In this document: one piece after another, positions 1 to 6,371 of the stretch | Numbering within the stretch: the stretch's first letter is position 1 | Layout of the letters: each line of letters begins with the position of its first letter | Notes under the pieces: generated by a model | Database searches by the model: none | Seen by the model: the letters and a program-made list of their open reading frames with translations, nothing else | Told to the model about the DNA's origin: nothing | Assembly: GCA_004524515.1 (NCBI GenBank) | Contig: SDNV01000097.1 | Location: 1-9,988, forward strand | Source of the DNA: Promethearchaeota archaeon | GTDB lineage: Archaea > Asgardarchaeota > Lokiarchaeia > Sigynarchaeales > SOKP01 | DNA: 9,988 nucleotides | Direction of reading: 5' to 3' | Made by a program: the position numbers and the translations under genes

Positions 1-806
1 AATATTTTAACATAGTTTTGTTCTGCGAAATCTAATACATTATCGATATCCGTAAAGAATTTAGTATAATAGAATTTTAATTTTTGAGATTTTCTTCTGT
101 TTAACTTATTTAAAAAAACCGGCTTTCCTATAAAACCTGCATATATATATTTGAGCGTTAGTTTTTCACCCGATTTTAATTCATTATACGCCAAAAAACC
201 TCTGGAATCATCCTCATTATCTTTATAATATTTTGATGTATCTTGTTGAAGCCTTTTTAATACTAACTTTTTTTGGTCTTTTTCGATATAATTTTTACCA
301 TTATCATCAAAAACGAGATTTTTGTTGATTAATTGTCCTTGCATATCGAATCCAATAAACGTACTGACCTCATGAGGAACTTTAGAATTGTTCTCTATTT
401 CAATATCAACATAGAAAAATGGAGAATGCAAAATTTTGATTTTCTCATCATTTTCCAATTCTGAAGTAATCGCTATTGGACTATGTATTGTAAATTCAAC
501 CTTTAGTTCCGAAGAATGTATACCTTTTAAGGTTAAATAAGTTAGCCCCAAGTTTAATTCTTGAGCAGCTAAATATGATTTTAATTTTGAAAAATAAAAG
601 CCTTCTTGGAGAGAACTTCCAGATTCTACATAAAATTTAAGTTCTTGTAAATTTTGATGAGAATATCTTATTTTTCGGTCATGAGCAATATCAATACCTA
701 AATTTCCCGTCTCGATTGCATGTTCCATGAAATTTAAATTAAAAGTAAGCCTTGAACCCCATCGTGAATTCATCAGACATAATTTTGTGTCTTTACTTAT
801 TATCAT
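1..806 (-). CDS. GH52 (beta-xylosidase)-like protein, N-terminal part; 3' end beyond window
   Basis: An uninterrupted reading frame of 268 codons starts at the ATG at 806-804 and runs off the left edge, so the C-terminus and any catalytic domain are not visible. The visible part looks like a beta-sandwich: strands such as LKVEFTIHSPIA, then a stretch reading FYVDIEIENNS followed by FIGFD, then LKSGEKLTLKY. It closes at residues 245-257 with FYYTKFFTDIDNV. This order recalls GH52 beta-xylosidases as I remember them: a TIYSP strand, a VIVEMTIDNTN...FFGFE strand pair, a VPAGEKKTYQF strand, then FYTRFFHNIEEV at the start of the helical (alpha/alpha)6 domain. GH52 enzymes hydrolyse xylosides with retention of configuration. 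No signal peptide is visible, so a cytoplasmic location is likely. The frame stays open upstream of the ATG, but I see no better start. Another glycosidase family with a similar sandwich-plus-barrel layout (GH116) is the main alternative. Confidence 0.5.
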   Translation of the reverse strand, partial: MIISKDTKLCLMNSRWGSRLTFNLNFMEHAIETGNLGIDIAHDRKIRYSHQNLQELKFYVESGSSLQEGFYFSKLKSYLAAQELNLGLTYLTLKGIHSSELKVEFTIHSPIAITSELENDEKIKILHSPFFYVDIEIENNSKVPHEVSTFIGFDMQGQLINKNLVFDDNGKNYIEKDQKKLVLKRLQQDTSKYYKDNEDDSRGFLAYNELKSGEKLTLKYIYAGFIGKPVFLNKLNRRKSQKLKFYYTKFFTDIDNVLDFAEQNYVKI

Positions 807-899
807 AATTTTTTTGTTTTTAGATTTTAAAGCAAAAATATAAAATATCAAATTTTCAAAATATAATATTAAGTAAAATATAGTTCAATATTAAATAAG
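807..899. promoter_or_regulatory. Divergent promoter region between the GH52-like and SpoIIAA-like genes
   Basis: This 93 bp, almost entirely A/T, separates two divergent starts and must carry both promoters. An A/T-rich TATA-like stretch (aaaatata, around 876-883) lies about 20-25 bp before the plus-strand ATG at 900. That would suit a nearly leaderless transcript. A TATA-like run around 833-845, read on the minus strand, is suitably placed for the start at 806. The exact boxes are uncertain because the whole interval is A/T-rich. Confidence 0.35.
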
Positions 900-1277
900 A
901 TGTATAAAATAGAAAATATTGGAGAAAATTGTTTATATATTAAAGTACTTGGAACGATGCCGCCATCAGTGGCTAAAAAATTTGTAAAAGATTTTAAAGC
1001 AAAAACCAAAAATTTAGATAATTTCTCCTCACTTGTCGATGGGTTAGACCTTATAATCCTTAATCTTAAATCATTCAAAATTATTCTGAAGTTATTAAAA
1101 AAAAATAACAAAAAATTAAATAGAGCAGCATATATTATCGGAAAAAGCCCTGTATTAAATAAAGAGGCTGAAATTTTATTAGAAGAAGCAAAATCTTCAA
1201 AAAGAAAGATTGTAGCAACCCTAGATGAGGCAAAAGATTGGGTGGGGATTAAAGATATTGTAATACAAAAAGACTAG
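900..1277 (+). CDS. Small SpoIIAA/STAS-like protein
   Basis: This 125-residue soluble protein has no membrane segment or signal peptide. The pattern is alternating strands and helices: an N-terminal strand pair (ENCLYIKVLGTM), a helix with many lysines (about 24-40), a hydrophobic strand (LDLIILNL), a helix (KIILKLLKKNN), a strand (AAYIIG, about 76-81), a helix rich in Glu/Lys (about 86-99), a strand (KIVATL) and a terminal EAKDWVG helix start. This resembles SpoIIAA-like/STAS-SEC14-type proteins, which commonly end with a strand followed by an 'EAxxWL' helix. It could bind a small molecule or a protein partner, but no kinase, phosphatase or transporter lies beside it to suggest a signalling pathway. 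The ATG at 900 is the first start in the frame and has no Shine-Dalgarno site. The real-gene call is firm; the fold call is a pattern match. Confidence 0.6.
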   Translation: MYKIENIGENCLYIKVLGTMPPSVAKKFVKDFKAKTKNLDNFSSLVDGLDLIILNLKSFKIILKLLKKNNKKLNRAAYIIGKSPVLNKEAEILLEEAKSSKRKIVATLDEAKDWVGIKDIVIQKD

Positions 1278-1327
1278 ATAATGATTTTTTTATGGGTGTT
1301 GTTTACTATTTCTCTGATTAGAGTTAA

Positions 1328-1678
1328 TTAAAATGTGATGATATCATATCCCTGTTCAATATATTTTCCCATACTCGGATGTCCCATCATTTCATCACAA
1401 GTTGGAAACCCTGCTCTTTCAACCTCTTTTAAAGAATCCATTTTATTACTACACGCCTTACAAAAGCAATCGATTAGATTCTTATCTTTTAATTCTTTAT
1501 ATTTTTTATAAAACGGATTGGATTGATTATTAAATTCACCAACCAATTTACAGGCTGAACCTTCCACAATTACTTTTACATCATGGCCTCTGTCATTCAA
1601 ATCTAAAGCATTTAATATCACATGAATAAAACACATAGGATCCCCATTAAATGCGAATAATGCAAATTTTCCTGTCAT
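1328..1678 (-). CDS. DsrE/DsrF-like sulfur-relay family protein
   Basis: This 116-residue protein fits the DsrE-like fold in length and layout. It has an N-terminal strand ending in a loop (KFALFAFNGDP, 4-14), a helix with Cys16-His19, a strand (HDVKVIVEGSAC, 32-43), a Lys-rich helix with an aromatic pair (about 55-67), a Cys cluster C71-F-C-K-A-C76 and a final strand (YDIITF). DsrE family proteins act in the cytoplasm in sulfur transfer, or as less defined small oligomers; catalytic members carry a conserved cysteine. Here there are six cysteines (16, 43, 71, 73, 76, 94). The 71-76 cluster is where related archaeal and bacterial cytoplasmic proteins carry Cys. No dsr, tus or sulfur-oxidation genes are nearby, so the substrate is unknown. 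It lies 81 bp downstream of the methyltransferase on the same strand and may have its own promoter. Confidence 0.7.
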   Translation of the reverse strand: MTGKFALFAFNGDPMCFIHVILNALDLNDRGHDVKVIVEGSACKLVGEFNNQSNPFYKKYKELKDKNLIDCFCKACSNKMDSLKEVERAGFPTCDEMMGHPSMGKYIEQGYDIITF

Positions 1679-1726
1679 CTTATTTTCAACTTTTTATAAT
1701 TTTATTTTTTAATTAATTTATATGAG

Positions 1727-1746
1727 TTAATCACGATCAGAATTAA
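1727..1746. promoter_or_regulatory. Partial dyad TTAAT-N3-GATC-N3-ATTAA, candidate operator
   Basis: A 20-bp imperfect inverted repeat: TTAAT at 1727-1731, GATC at the centre (1735-1738) and ATTAA at 1742-1746. It lies between the methyltransferase stop and the DsrE-like start, about 50 bp before that start on the minus strand. A/T-rich TATA-like sequence follows between the dyad and the start. It could be a protein-binding site or a chance pattern in A/T-rich DNA. Confidence 0.25.
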
Positions 1747-1759
1747 AATTTTTATTGTT

Positions 1760-2560
1760 TTATTTTAATCCTAGTCTCATTTTACAAAAATCAATCGCTT
1801 TTGGATTATTATCCGTTCCAATCCAGTTTCTGTTCAATTTTTTTGCTGCCAGTAATGTGGTACCCGTTCCACAAAAAAAATCTGCGATTATATCTCCCTC
1901 ATTAGAAGAAGCCTGTATTATTCGTTCTAATAGTTTTAATGGTTTTTGAGTAGGATATCCTAAATATTCCTTCGATCTGGTCCTGGTTTGGTAAGAGTAT
2001 ATATCATTCCACACATCTCCTACTACATTTCCGGGTTTTTCATCTAAATATTGCTTTCCTCCTCTTCTTTTCCTATATAACCGTCCGTCATCATCTTTAT
2101 ATCTAAACATTTTTTTTATATAGTCTTTTTTATATGGAACATAGATTTTATTAAACGTAAAATCCTCAGATTTGGTATAATATAAAATATTGTCATGTTG
2201 TCTAACCCAGCCATTTACTTGACTTTTAAAACCCGAAACGCTCCCAACATTCCATATAATTTCTCTTCGAAAATTATTTTTTCCAAAAATTTCATCACAT
2301 AACATTTTTAAATCAAAAATAGCGTTAGCATCACAATGTAAATAAAAACTACCAGTTATTTTAAGAATTCTGAACATTTCCTTAATTCTTAACTTCATAA
2401 AATCTAAATAATCATCTATTGAAGACCACAAATCAGAAAACTCTTTATAATCCACTCCACTAAAGAAAGGGGGATCAATATATATTAAATCAATAATTTC
2501 AGAATCTAATTTTCTTAGAAATTCCAAATTTTCTATAAGATAAACTGTGTTAAGTTCCAT
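1760..2560 (-). CDS. Beta-class site-specific DNA (adenine-N6) methyltransferase, solitary
   Basis: This protein transfers a methyl group from S-adenosylmethionine to a base in DNA. The order of motifs makes it beta class: catalytic motif IV, DPPF (residues 29-32, in YIDPPFFSG), comes first; the SAM-binding motif I, DFFCGTGTT (227-235), is near the C-terminus, preceded by the typical PTQKP (203-207) and followed by WIGTDNN. DPPY/F points to adenine N6 rather than cytosine N4. The middle (about 120-200), with a basic KRRGGKQY segment and GDVWNDI, is where the target-recognition region sits. At 266 residues it is compact and complete. No restriction endonuclease is adjacent, so it is either an orphan methyltransferase or part of a system outside the window. 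The first ATG at 2560 leaves the motif IV region at its usual place. The DsrE-like gene follows on the same strand. Confidence 0.9.
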   Translation of the reverse strand: MELNTVYLIENLEFLRKLDSEIIDLIYIDPPFFSGVDYKEFSDLWSSIDDYLDFMKLRIKEMFRILKITGSFYLHCDANAIFDLKMLCDEIFGKNNFRREIIWNVGSVSGFKSQVNGWVRQHDNILYYTKSEDFTFNKIYVPYKKDYIKKMFRYKDDDGRLYRKRRGGKQYLDEKPGNVVGDVWNDIYSYQTRTRSKEYLGYPTQKPLKLLERIIQASSNEGDIIADFFCGTGTTLLAAKKLNRNWIGTDNNPKAIDFCKMRLGLK

Positions 2561-2595
2561 TTGGAATTAAATAGAATAGAAAATTAATAAATATT
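2561..2595. promoter_or_regulatory. 35-bp divergent promoter region between methyltransferase and NDT-like gene
   Basis: Two divergent start codons are only 35 bp apart. An A/T box at about 2586-2595 (aatatttatt on the minus strand) lies about 25-30 bp ahead of the methyltransferase ATG. Another, around 2564-2573 (gaattaaata), lies about 25 bp ahead of the plus-strand ATG at 2596. If these are the TATA boxes, the promoters interleave and both mRNAs are nearly leaderless. This is inferred from spacing only. Confidence 0.35.
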
Positions 2596-2979
2596 ATGAA
2601 TGTAGAGAGATTAAATCAAAGATTTTTGAGTGAATTTAAAAATTATGATTTTTCAAAAATAAAAGAGAACAAAATCTTTTTGGTAGGGTCTATAACCAAA
2701 GCAAAAGACTATTTCATCGAGATTGAATCAATCTTACAAATTATTTATAATAAATTAGTATCTATATGTTCTATAGATGGTCTTTTGAATAAGAATAGAT
2801 TCTCAGCGGAAGAATGGGATAAATTACAGAAAATTGCCTTAAGAAAATTAAATGACCAAGAAGCAATTTTAGTTTTAGATGTAAATGGCTATATTGGAGA
2901 ACAATCTCAAGAAGAAATTGAATATTTTGAGCAAAAATTGAAAAGACCAATCTATTTTTTATCAGATTTAAAAAAATAG
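2596..2979 (+). CDS. Nucleoside 2-deoxyribosyltransferase-like small protein
   Basis: This 127-residue protein has the marks of the nucleoside 2-deoxyribosyltransferase/DUF4406-like Rossmannoid fold. It has a first strand with a turn (KIFLVGSIT, 26-34), a long helix, an acidic EEWDKLQ segment (72-78), a strand AILVLDVNGYIGE (90-102) and a helix starting with Gln103-Ser104 and Glu106/Glu107 (QEEIEYF). It ends with strand PIYFLSD (118-124). The 'DVNGYIGExS..EIEY' block is a recurring signature of this family, in which an acidic residue acts on the N-glycosidic bond of nucleotides or nucleosides. It is slightly short for a full transferase, so a hydrolase or binding role is equally possible. It is divergent from the DNA methyltransferase with only 35 bp between them, which may indicate a shared role in nucleotide or DNA-base metabolism. 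It has no transmembrane segment. Confidence 0.65.
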   Translation: MNVERLNQRFLSEFKNYDFSKIKENKIFLVGSITKAKDYFIEIESILQIIYNKLVSICSIDGLLNKNRFSAEEWDKLQKIALRKLNDQEAILVLDVNGYIGEQSQEEIEYFEQKLKRPIYFLSDLKK

Positions 2980-2994
2980 ATCTCCATCTATTTT
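2973..2994 (+). terminator. 9-bp hairpin overlapping the stop codon of the NDT-like gene
   Basis: AAAATAGAT (2973-2981) and ATCTATTTT (2986-2994) form a perfect 9-bp stem with a CTCC loop. The TAG stop lies inside the left arm. The stem is A/T-rich and is not followed directly by a T run, so a terminator or 3'-end stabilising role is plausible but not certain. Confidence 0.35.
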
Positions 2995-3093
2995 AGTTTA
3001 ATGAAAATAAATTCTACTAATTCTTAAAAAAAATAAAAATCAAAAAATCTCTAAGGTCTTTAAATTTTAAACTTGAAGTTAGAATTTTTAATT

Positions 3094-3105
3094 TAGAGTA
3101 CTCTA
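3094..3105. promoter_or_regulatory. Perfect 12-bp palindrome TAGAGTACTCTA beside a TATA-like box
   Basis: TAGAGTACTCTA is its own reverse complement. It is followed at once by a TATA-like tattttaaa (about 3105-3113), some 40 bp ahead of the ATG at 3148. This is a typical position for an archaeal repressor or activator site (BRE/TATA-flanking). The binding protein is unknown, and no second copy was noticed elsewhere in the window. Confidence 0.35.
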
Positions 3106-3147
3106 TTTTAAAAAGCTAATTTAGCGCCGCGAGGTTTCATATATAAG

Positions 3148-4104
3148 ATGGAATTGTTCCAAGTATTCTGGGACGACCAAAGAAATTTATTTTTAGAGTT
3201 TAAAAAAGATGAAGAGGAAAACCAACTCTTTCTTCCAGAAACGGTGAAGCGAATTAATCTTCGCTATGAAATCTCCCGAGTTTTTAAACATGATAACTAC
3301 CAAAATCAAATTCCTCAATTAATTTCAATTAAAACGATTTATTTTTTTAATGACTTTATGGCTTTTTGTATTGATTTAAGTGAAATTAATGATACAGAGG
3401 AAGTACAAATCAAAATTTTAAGTCTAACAATTTTTTTATATTCAGGTCATAGAATGGAATATTCAATTAAAAGCACGTATATCTTATCGGAAATCTGCAT
3501 AAATGAAGAATGTTATGCAAATTTCAGTTATGAAGAGATCAATACTGAAAATAAAGCCACTTCAGAAAGATCAGCCACTCAAGAGAAATTCTATCATGAA
3601 TTTGAAACGGACTTCAAAAATCATAAAGAAAGAGGAAGATTTATTTACGAAAAAAGTGGAGTGAAAAATATAACTAAAAATGATCCAATGATGTCTTTAA
3701 TCCAAGCGAATACGAATGCAATTAATTGTATTGTTGAACAATTAAAAGAATTAAATTCTACTTTAAAAAATATATCCGCGAATAATATTGGATATATATC
3801 TCCCGGACTTTCGCAAGGTGGACCGCCTAGAAGGCTTGAAAGTGCAATTAAACCAAAAACTAAAATACATATAAAACCTCCCGGACAATTACCATTTATA
3901 CCTGAACTAAAAGAGATTTTTGGTGATAGCGAAAAATTTAAGAGCTATTTAAAACCCATGAGCGAAAGTGATCTAAAAGCTATCACCCTGAATGATGAGG
4001 AATTAGAAAAAAAGCAAGTGCAGGCAATTAAAAGACAAATTAAACGTTTAGAAAAAGAAGAATCTGAAATGATTGAGTTAGCGGATTTAAAAAAGCCAGA
4101 TTAA
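3148..4104 (+). CDS. Unrecognised 318-residue protein with Pro/Lys linker and C-terminal helix
   Basis: I do not recognise this family. The N-terminal part (about 1-125) alternates hydrophobic strands (FQVFWDD; IKTIYFFNDFMAFCIDL; IKILSLTIFLY) and looks like a compact alpha/beta or beta-rich domain. A charged region follows (about 130-180). Then comes a heptad-like helix (SLIQANTNAINCIVEQLKEL, from about 183), a Gly/Pro/Lys linker with IKPKTK (234-239) and KPPG, and a charged C-terminal helix (about 272-312) ending in a lysine-rich tail. There is no signal peptide or transmembrane segment, so it is probably cytoplasmic, and the helices suggest oligomerisation or partner binding. The same layout, including IKPKTK, occurs in the GIFT-domain protein further along the strand. 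The start is the first ATG, preceded by catatataag; GAGG at 3131-3134 is too distant for a good ribosome site. Confidence 0.7.
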   Translation: MELFQVFWDDQRNLFLEFKKDEEENQLFLPETVKRINLRYEISRVFKHDNYQNQIPQLISIKTIYFFNDFMAFCIDLSEINDTEEVQIKILSLTIFLYSGHRMEYSIKSTYILSEICINEECYANFSYEEINTENKATSERSATQEKFYHEFETDFKNHKERGRFIYEKSGVKNITKNDPMMSLIQANTNAINCIVEQLKELNSTLKNISANNIGYISPGLSQGGPPRRLESAIKPKTKIHIKPPGQLPFIPELKEIFGDSEKFKSYLKPMSESDLKAITLNDEELEKKQVQAIKRQIKRLEKEESEMIELADLKKPD

Positions 4105-4155
4105 ATGCTGAAAACAAATCTGCTTGAAAATTTTTTATATTCATTATATTTTTTG

Positions 4156-4180
4156 AAAGGTATTTTCCTTTATCTTTTTT
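4156..4180 (+). terminator. Weak hairpin with T-rich tail after the unrecognised gene
   Basis: AAAGG (4156-4160) pairs with CCTTT (4167-4171) around a six-base loop, and ATC plus six T residues follow (4175-4180). The stem is short. It sits about 50 bp after the stop at 4104 and before the GTPase leader, so a termination site is plausible. Confidence 0.3.
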
Positions 4181-4223
4181 AGAGATGATAAATTAGCAAC
4201 TATTAATAATTTAAAGTTAAAAA

Positions 4224-4229
4224 GAGGAG
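4224..4229 (+). promoter_or_regulatory. Shine-Dalgarno site GAGGAG deciding the GTPase start
   Basis: GAGGAG is the strongest ribosome-binding-like site in the window. It ends 7 nt before an ATT codon at 4237, the usual spacing, and supports translation from that non-ATG codon (see the GTPase entry). Confidence 0.5.
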
Positions 4230-4236
4230 TCCAAAA

Positions 4237-5013
4237 ATTCTTCTAAATTATTTTATAGGTACAGCAGGTTCTGGCAAATCCACTGTAACTGGTGAATTAA
4301 AGGCATATATTTTGAACCGGGATCCCGAAGTCTCGGCAATTACCTTGAACTTAGATCCCGGTGTTAAAGTAATTCCCTATATTCCCGATATTGATATTCG
4401 AGATTTTATAGTATTAGAGGAGATTATGGAGGAGTATGGATTAGGTCCTAATGGTGGGATGATCTTAGCCAGTGATTTAATGGTCAATTATTTAGATGAT
4501 TTAAGGAATGAAATTGATGAGTTTAATCCTGACTGGGTCTTGGTAGATACTGCTGGACAATTAGAACTTTTTGCGTTTAGAGAAACTGGACCGTTAATAG
4601 CAAGTTCATTAGGTTTTGGGGATATCCAAAAATCAGTATCTTTCCTTTTCGATGCTAATTTTACGCTTCGACCAAATGGCTTTATTTCTACGTTATTATT
4701 AGCTGCTTCTGTACAATTTAGATTCAGAAAAATATCTCAAATTAATGTGCTTTCTAAGGTAGATCTTTTAGATGATGACCAAATAGATATGATAGTAAAC
4801 TGGTCTCAAGATTTTAAAGCTTTAGAAGAATCTACAAGTGAACGTGAGAGTGGATTAATTAGAGAATTATCTATGAATTTATCTGAAGTCTTTGTTGAGA
4901 TGGGTTCAACAGCAGAATTAATTCCTTGTACAATTAAACGGGAAGATGGACTCGATTTACTATTTGGTTATTTACAAAGAATTTTTGATTCGGATAAATC
5001 AAAATTTTATTAA
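4237..5013 (+). CDS. GPN-loop GTPase, apparently starting at ATT
   Basis: This is a SIMIBI-class GTPase of the GPN family. In eukaryotes GPN1-3 help assemble and import RNA polymerase II; archaeal members are homodimers of poorly known role. Numbered from ATT 4237, motifs are: P-loop GTAGSGKST (8-16), G2-region NLDPGVKVIPY (38-48), the family's Gly-Pro-Asn insert (70-72, in GLGPNGG), G3 DTAGQLE (104-110), and SKVD (173-176) for guanine. At 258 residues the length is right for the family. The in-frame upstream TAA at 4207 leaves no ATG or GTG before the P-loop. The first TTG, at 4312, would delete the P-loop. ATT at 4237 gives the family's usual short leader strand (residues LLNYFIGTAG) and has GAGGAG 7 nt upstream, so I place the start there. 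A sequencing error that removed an ATG is the alternative. Confidence 0.85.
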   Translation: MLLNYFIGTAGSGKSTVTGELKAYILNRDPEVSAITLNLDPGVKVIPYIPDIDIRDFIVLEEIMEEYGLGPNGGMILASDLMVNYLDDLRNEIDEFNPDWVLVDTAGQLELFAFRETGPLIASSLGFGDIQKSVSFLFDANFTLRPNGFISTLLLAASVQFRFRKISQINVLSKVDLLDDDQIDMIVNWSQDFKALEESTSERESGLIRELSMNLSEVFVEMGSTAELIPCTIKREDGLDLLFGYLQRIFDSDKSKFY

Positions 5014-5110
5014 TCAAAAGAGTATTTCTGAAAATTTAAGTAAATTAGATTAATTTTATTATTATATTACCTTCAAATAGAGTATAATTACTACAGAATT
5101 ATTCAATAAA

Positions 5111-6208
5111 ATGAAAATCATTGGTCCAATTGCAGGGATTGGCTCTCGTTTACGCCCTTTTACATTAAGCAAGCCTAAAGCATTTATCACCGTGGCGGGG
5201 AAAACAGTAGTTGATCATATTCTAACCAGTTTTAGTAATACTTTTGATCCAGAAACGGAATTAATTCTCATAGTGGGTTACAAAAAAAGACAGATTATTG
5301 ATTATATTACTAAAAATTATGATGATAAATTTAAACTAAAATTTGTTGAACAGGTTCCAAGAGGATATAGGGATAATGTCCCATACTATTGGGGTTTAGG
5401 TGAAGCAGTATATTTGGCTCATAAAAGATTTAGAAAAATTACGTATGAAAACAGAGAAGAAGATAAACGTGAAGGCTCATTGATTTTTCTAGGAGATATG
5501 ATAATTCTTGATGAATATTCTTATGTAATGTATCGCTACCATGAATATGATGTGGATGGAATAATTACTGTCATGAGAGTACCAAAGAAAGAAGCTAGTT
5601 CTTATGGAGTAGTTGTAACAGATGATAACAATATTATAACACGATTAGTTGAAAAACCCCCTCAATTTATCTCAGATTTAGCTATTGCGGGAATTTATGC
5701 GTTTTCACATTCTACTAGTTTAGCTCTTTTTAAAAATATTAAAAGATACTTAGATAAGAGAACCAATGAATCTAAAGAAATATATATGACAGAGAGCCTT
5801 CAAGATTTAGTAGATAATGGATTTAAAATTGCTGCAATTGAACTCAAAAAAGGTATTCTCGATTTCGGTCGACCTTCTGAAGTGTTAAAAGGAAATCAAT
5901 TCCTTTTGGAGCATCAATCGATTAAAAAAGAAGAGTATGAGAATCGAAATATTTCCATCGAGAGAAGTTTTATAAAAAATCCAAATTATATCGGGAAAAA
6001 CACAAAAATAATTAATTCAGTCATAGGACCCCATGTTTCAATTGGAGATGATTGTGTGATAAACAGCTCAATACTTAAGAGCTGTGTAATCGAGAATAAT
6101 GCAAATTTAACCAATGTTATCTCTGAAAATTCTATTATTGGAGGGAATGTAATAATAGAAAATATAAGTAAAGATAATTTGATTATTGGAGATAAATCCA
6201 TTTATTAA
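5111..6208 (+). CDS. Sugar-1-phosphate nucleotidyltransferase with left-handed beta-helix tail
   Basis: This 365-residue enzyme couples a sugar-1-phosphate to a nucleoside triphosphate to make an activated sugar for glycans or glycoproteins. The N-terminal Rossmann-like domain has the signature AGIGSRLRPFTLSKPKA (8-24), the LGDM segment with the likely metal/sugar Asp129, EKPP (181-184), AGIYAF (193-198) and DFGRPSEVL (251-259). The C-terminal part (about 289-360) carries hexapeptide-type repeats (IGKN, IGPHVSIGDD, SIIGGNVII) forming a left-handed beta-helix, as in archaeal long glucose-1-phosphate thymidylyltransferase and mannose-1-phosphate guanylyltransferase relatives. There is no acetyltransferase motif that I can name. 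I cannot tell the nucleotide or sugar from sequence alone. It starts at ATG 97 bp after the GTPase, and a strong hairpin follows its stop, so it likely ends a transcription unit. It is cytoplasmic. Confidence 0.9.
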   Translation: MKIIGPIAGIGSRLRPFTLSKPKAFITVAGKTVVDHILTSFSNTFDPETELILIVGYKKRQIIDYITKNYDDKFKLKFVEQVPRGYRDNVPYYWGLGEAVYLAHKRFRKITYENREEDKREGSLIFLGDMIILDEYSYVMYRYHEYDVDGIITVMRVPKKEASSYGVVVTDDNNIITRLVEKPPQFISDLAIAGIYAFSHSTSLALFKNIKRYLDKRTNESKEIYMTESLQDLVDNGFKIAAIELKKGILDFGRPSEVLKGNQFLLEHQSIKKEEYENRNISIERSFIKNPNYIGKNTKIINSVIGPHVSIGDDCVINSSILKSCVIENNANLTNVISENSIIGGNVIIENISKDNLIIGDKSIY

Positions 6209-6241
6209 GAATTATTACTATATTTGATCTAAAAAAAAAAA

Positions 6242-6268
6242 TTATTGAAAATCCAAAGATTTCAATAA
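6242..6268 (+). terminator. Hairpin terminator after the nucleotidyltransferase gene
   Basis: TTATTGAAAATC (6242-6253) pairs with GATTTCAATAA (6258-6268) around a CAAA loop, giving 11 base pairs with one bulged A. A short T run (ATTTTTATT, around 6279-6287) follows. It lies 34 bp past the stop at 6208 and well before the next gene, so a transcription terminator is the simplest reading. Confidence 0.5.
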
Positions 6269-6342
6269 CTTTAGTAAAATTTTTATTCCGAAAGGTTAAA
6301 TTATTAACTGATAGATATTTTTTATTTAGTCATATATTTACA

Positions 6343-6355
6343 TAATTTATAAAAA
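6343..6355 (+). promoter_or_regulatory. TATA-like box ahead of the GIFT-domain gene
   Basis: TTTATAAA at 6346-6353 is about 20-25 bp ahead of the GTG start at 6372, at archaeal TATA spacing. This implies transcription starting at or very near the start codon. An upstream ATG at 6361 is followed within two codons by TAG and is not a start. Confidence 0.3.
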
Positions 6356-6371
6356 AAGAGATGGTTAAATA

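Noticed and set aside
865..894. Direct repeat AATATTAA twice, 22 bp apart, in the divergent promoter
   Set aside because: An A/T octamer in almost pure A/T sequence is expected by chance; too weak to call an operator.
869..1111. Minus-strand frame of 80 codons
   Set aside because: It lies antisense inside the SpoIIAA-like gene, is low-complexity Phe/Leu-rich, and has no family match; a shadow.
4105..4182. Small open frame from ATG 4105
   Set aside because: About 25 codons ending in TAG, low complexity, no ribosome site; not a convincing gene.
4312..4314. TTG as the start of the GPN GTPase
   Set aside because: It would remove the P-loop, which is present and in frame just upstream, so the true start must precede it.
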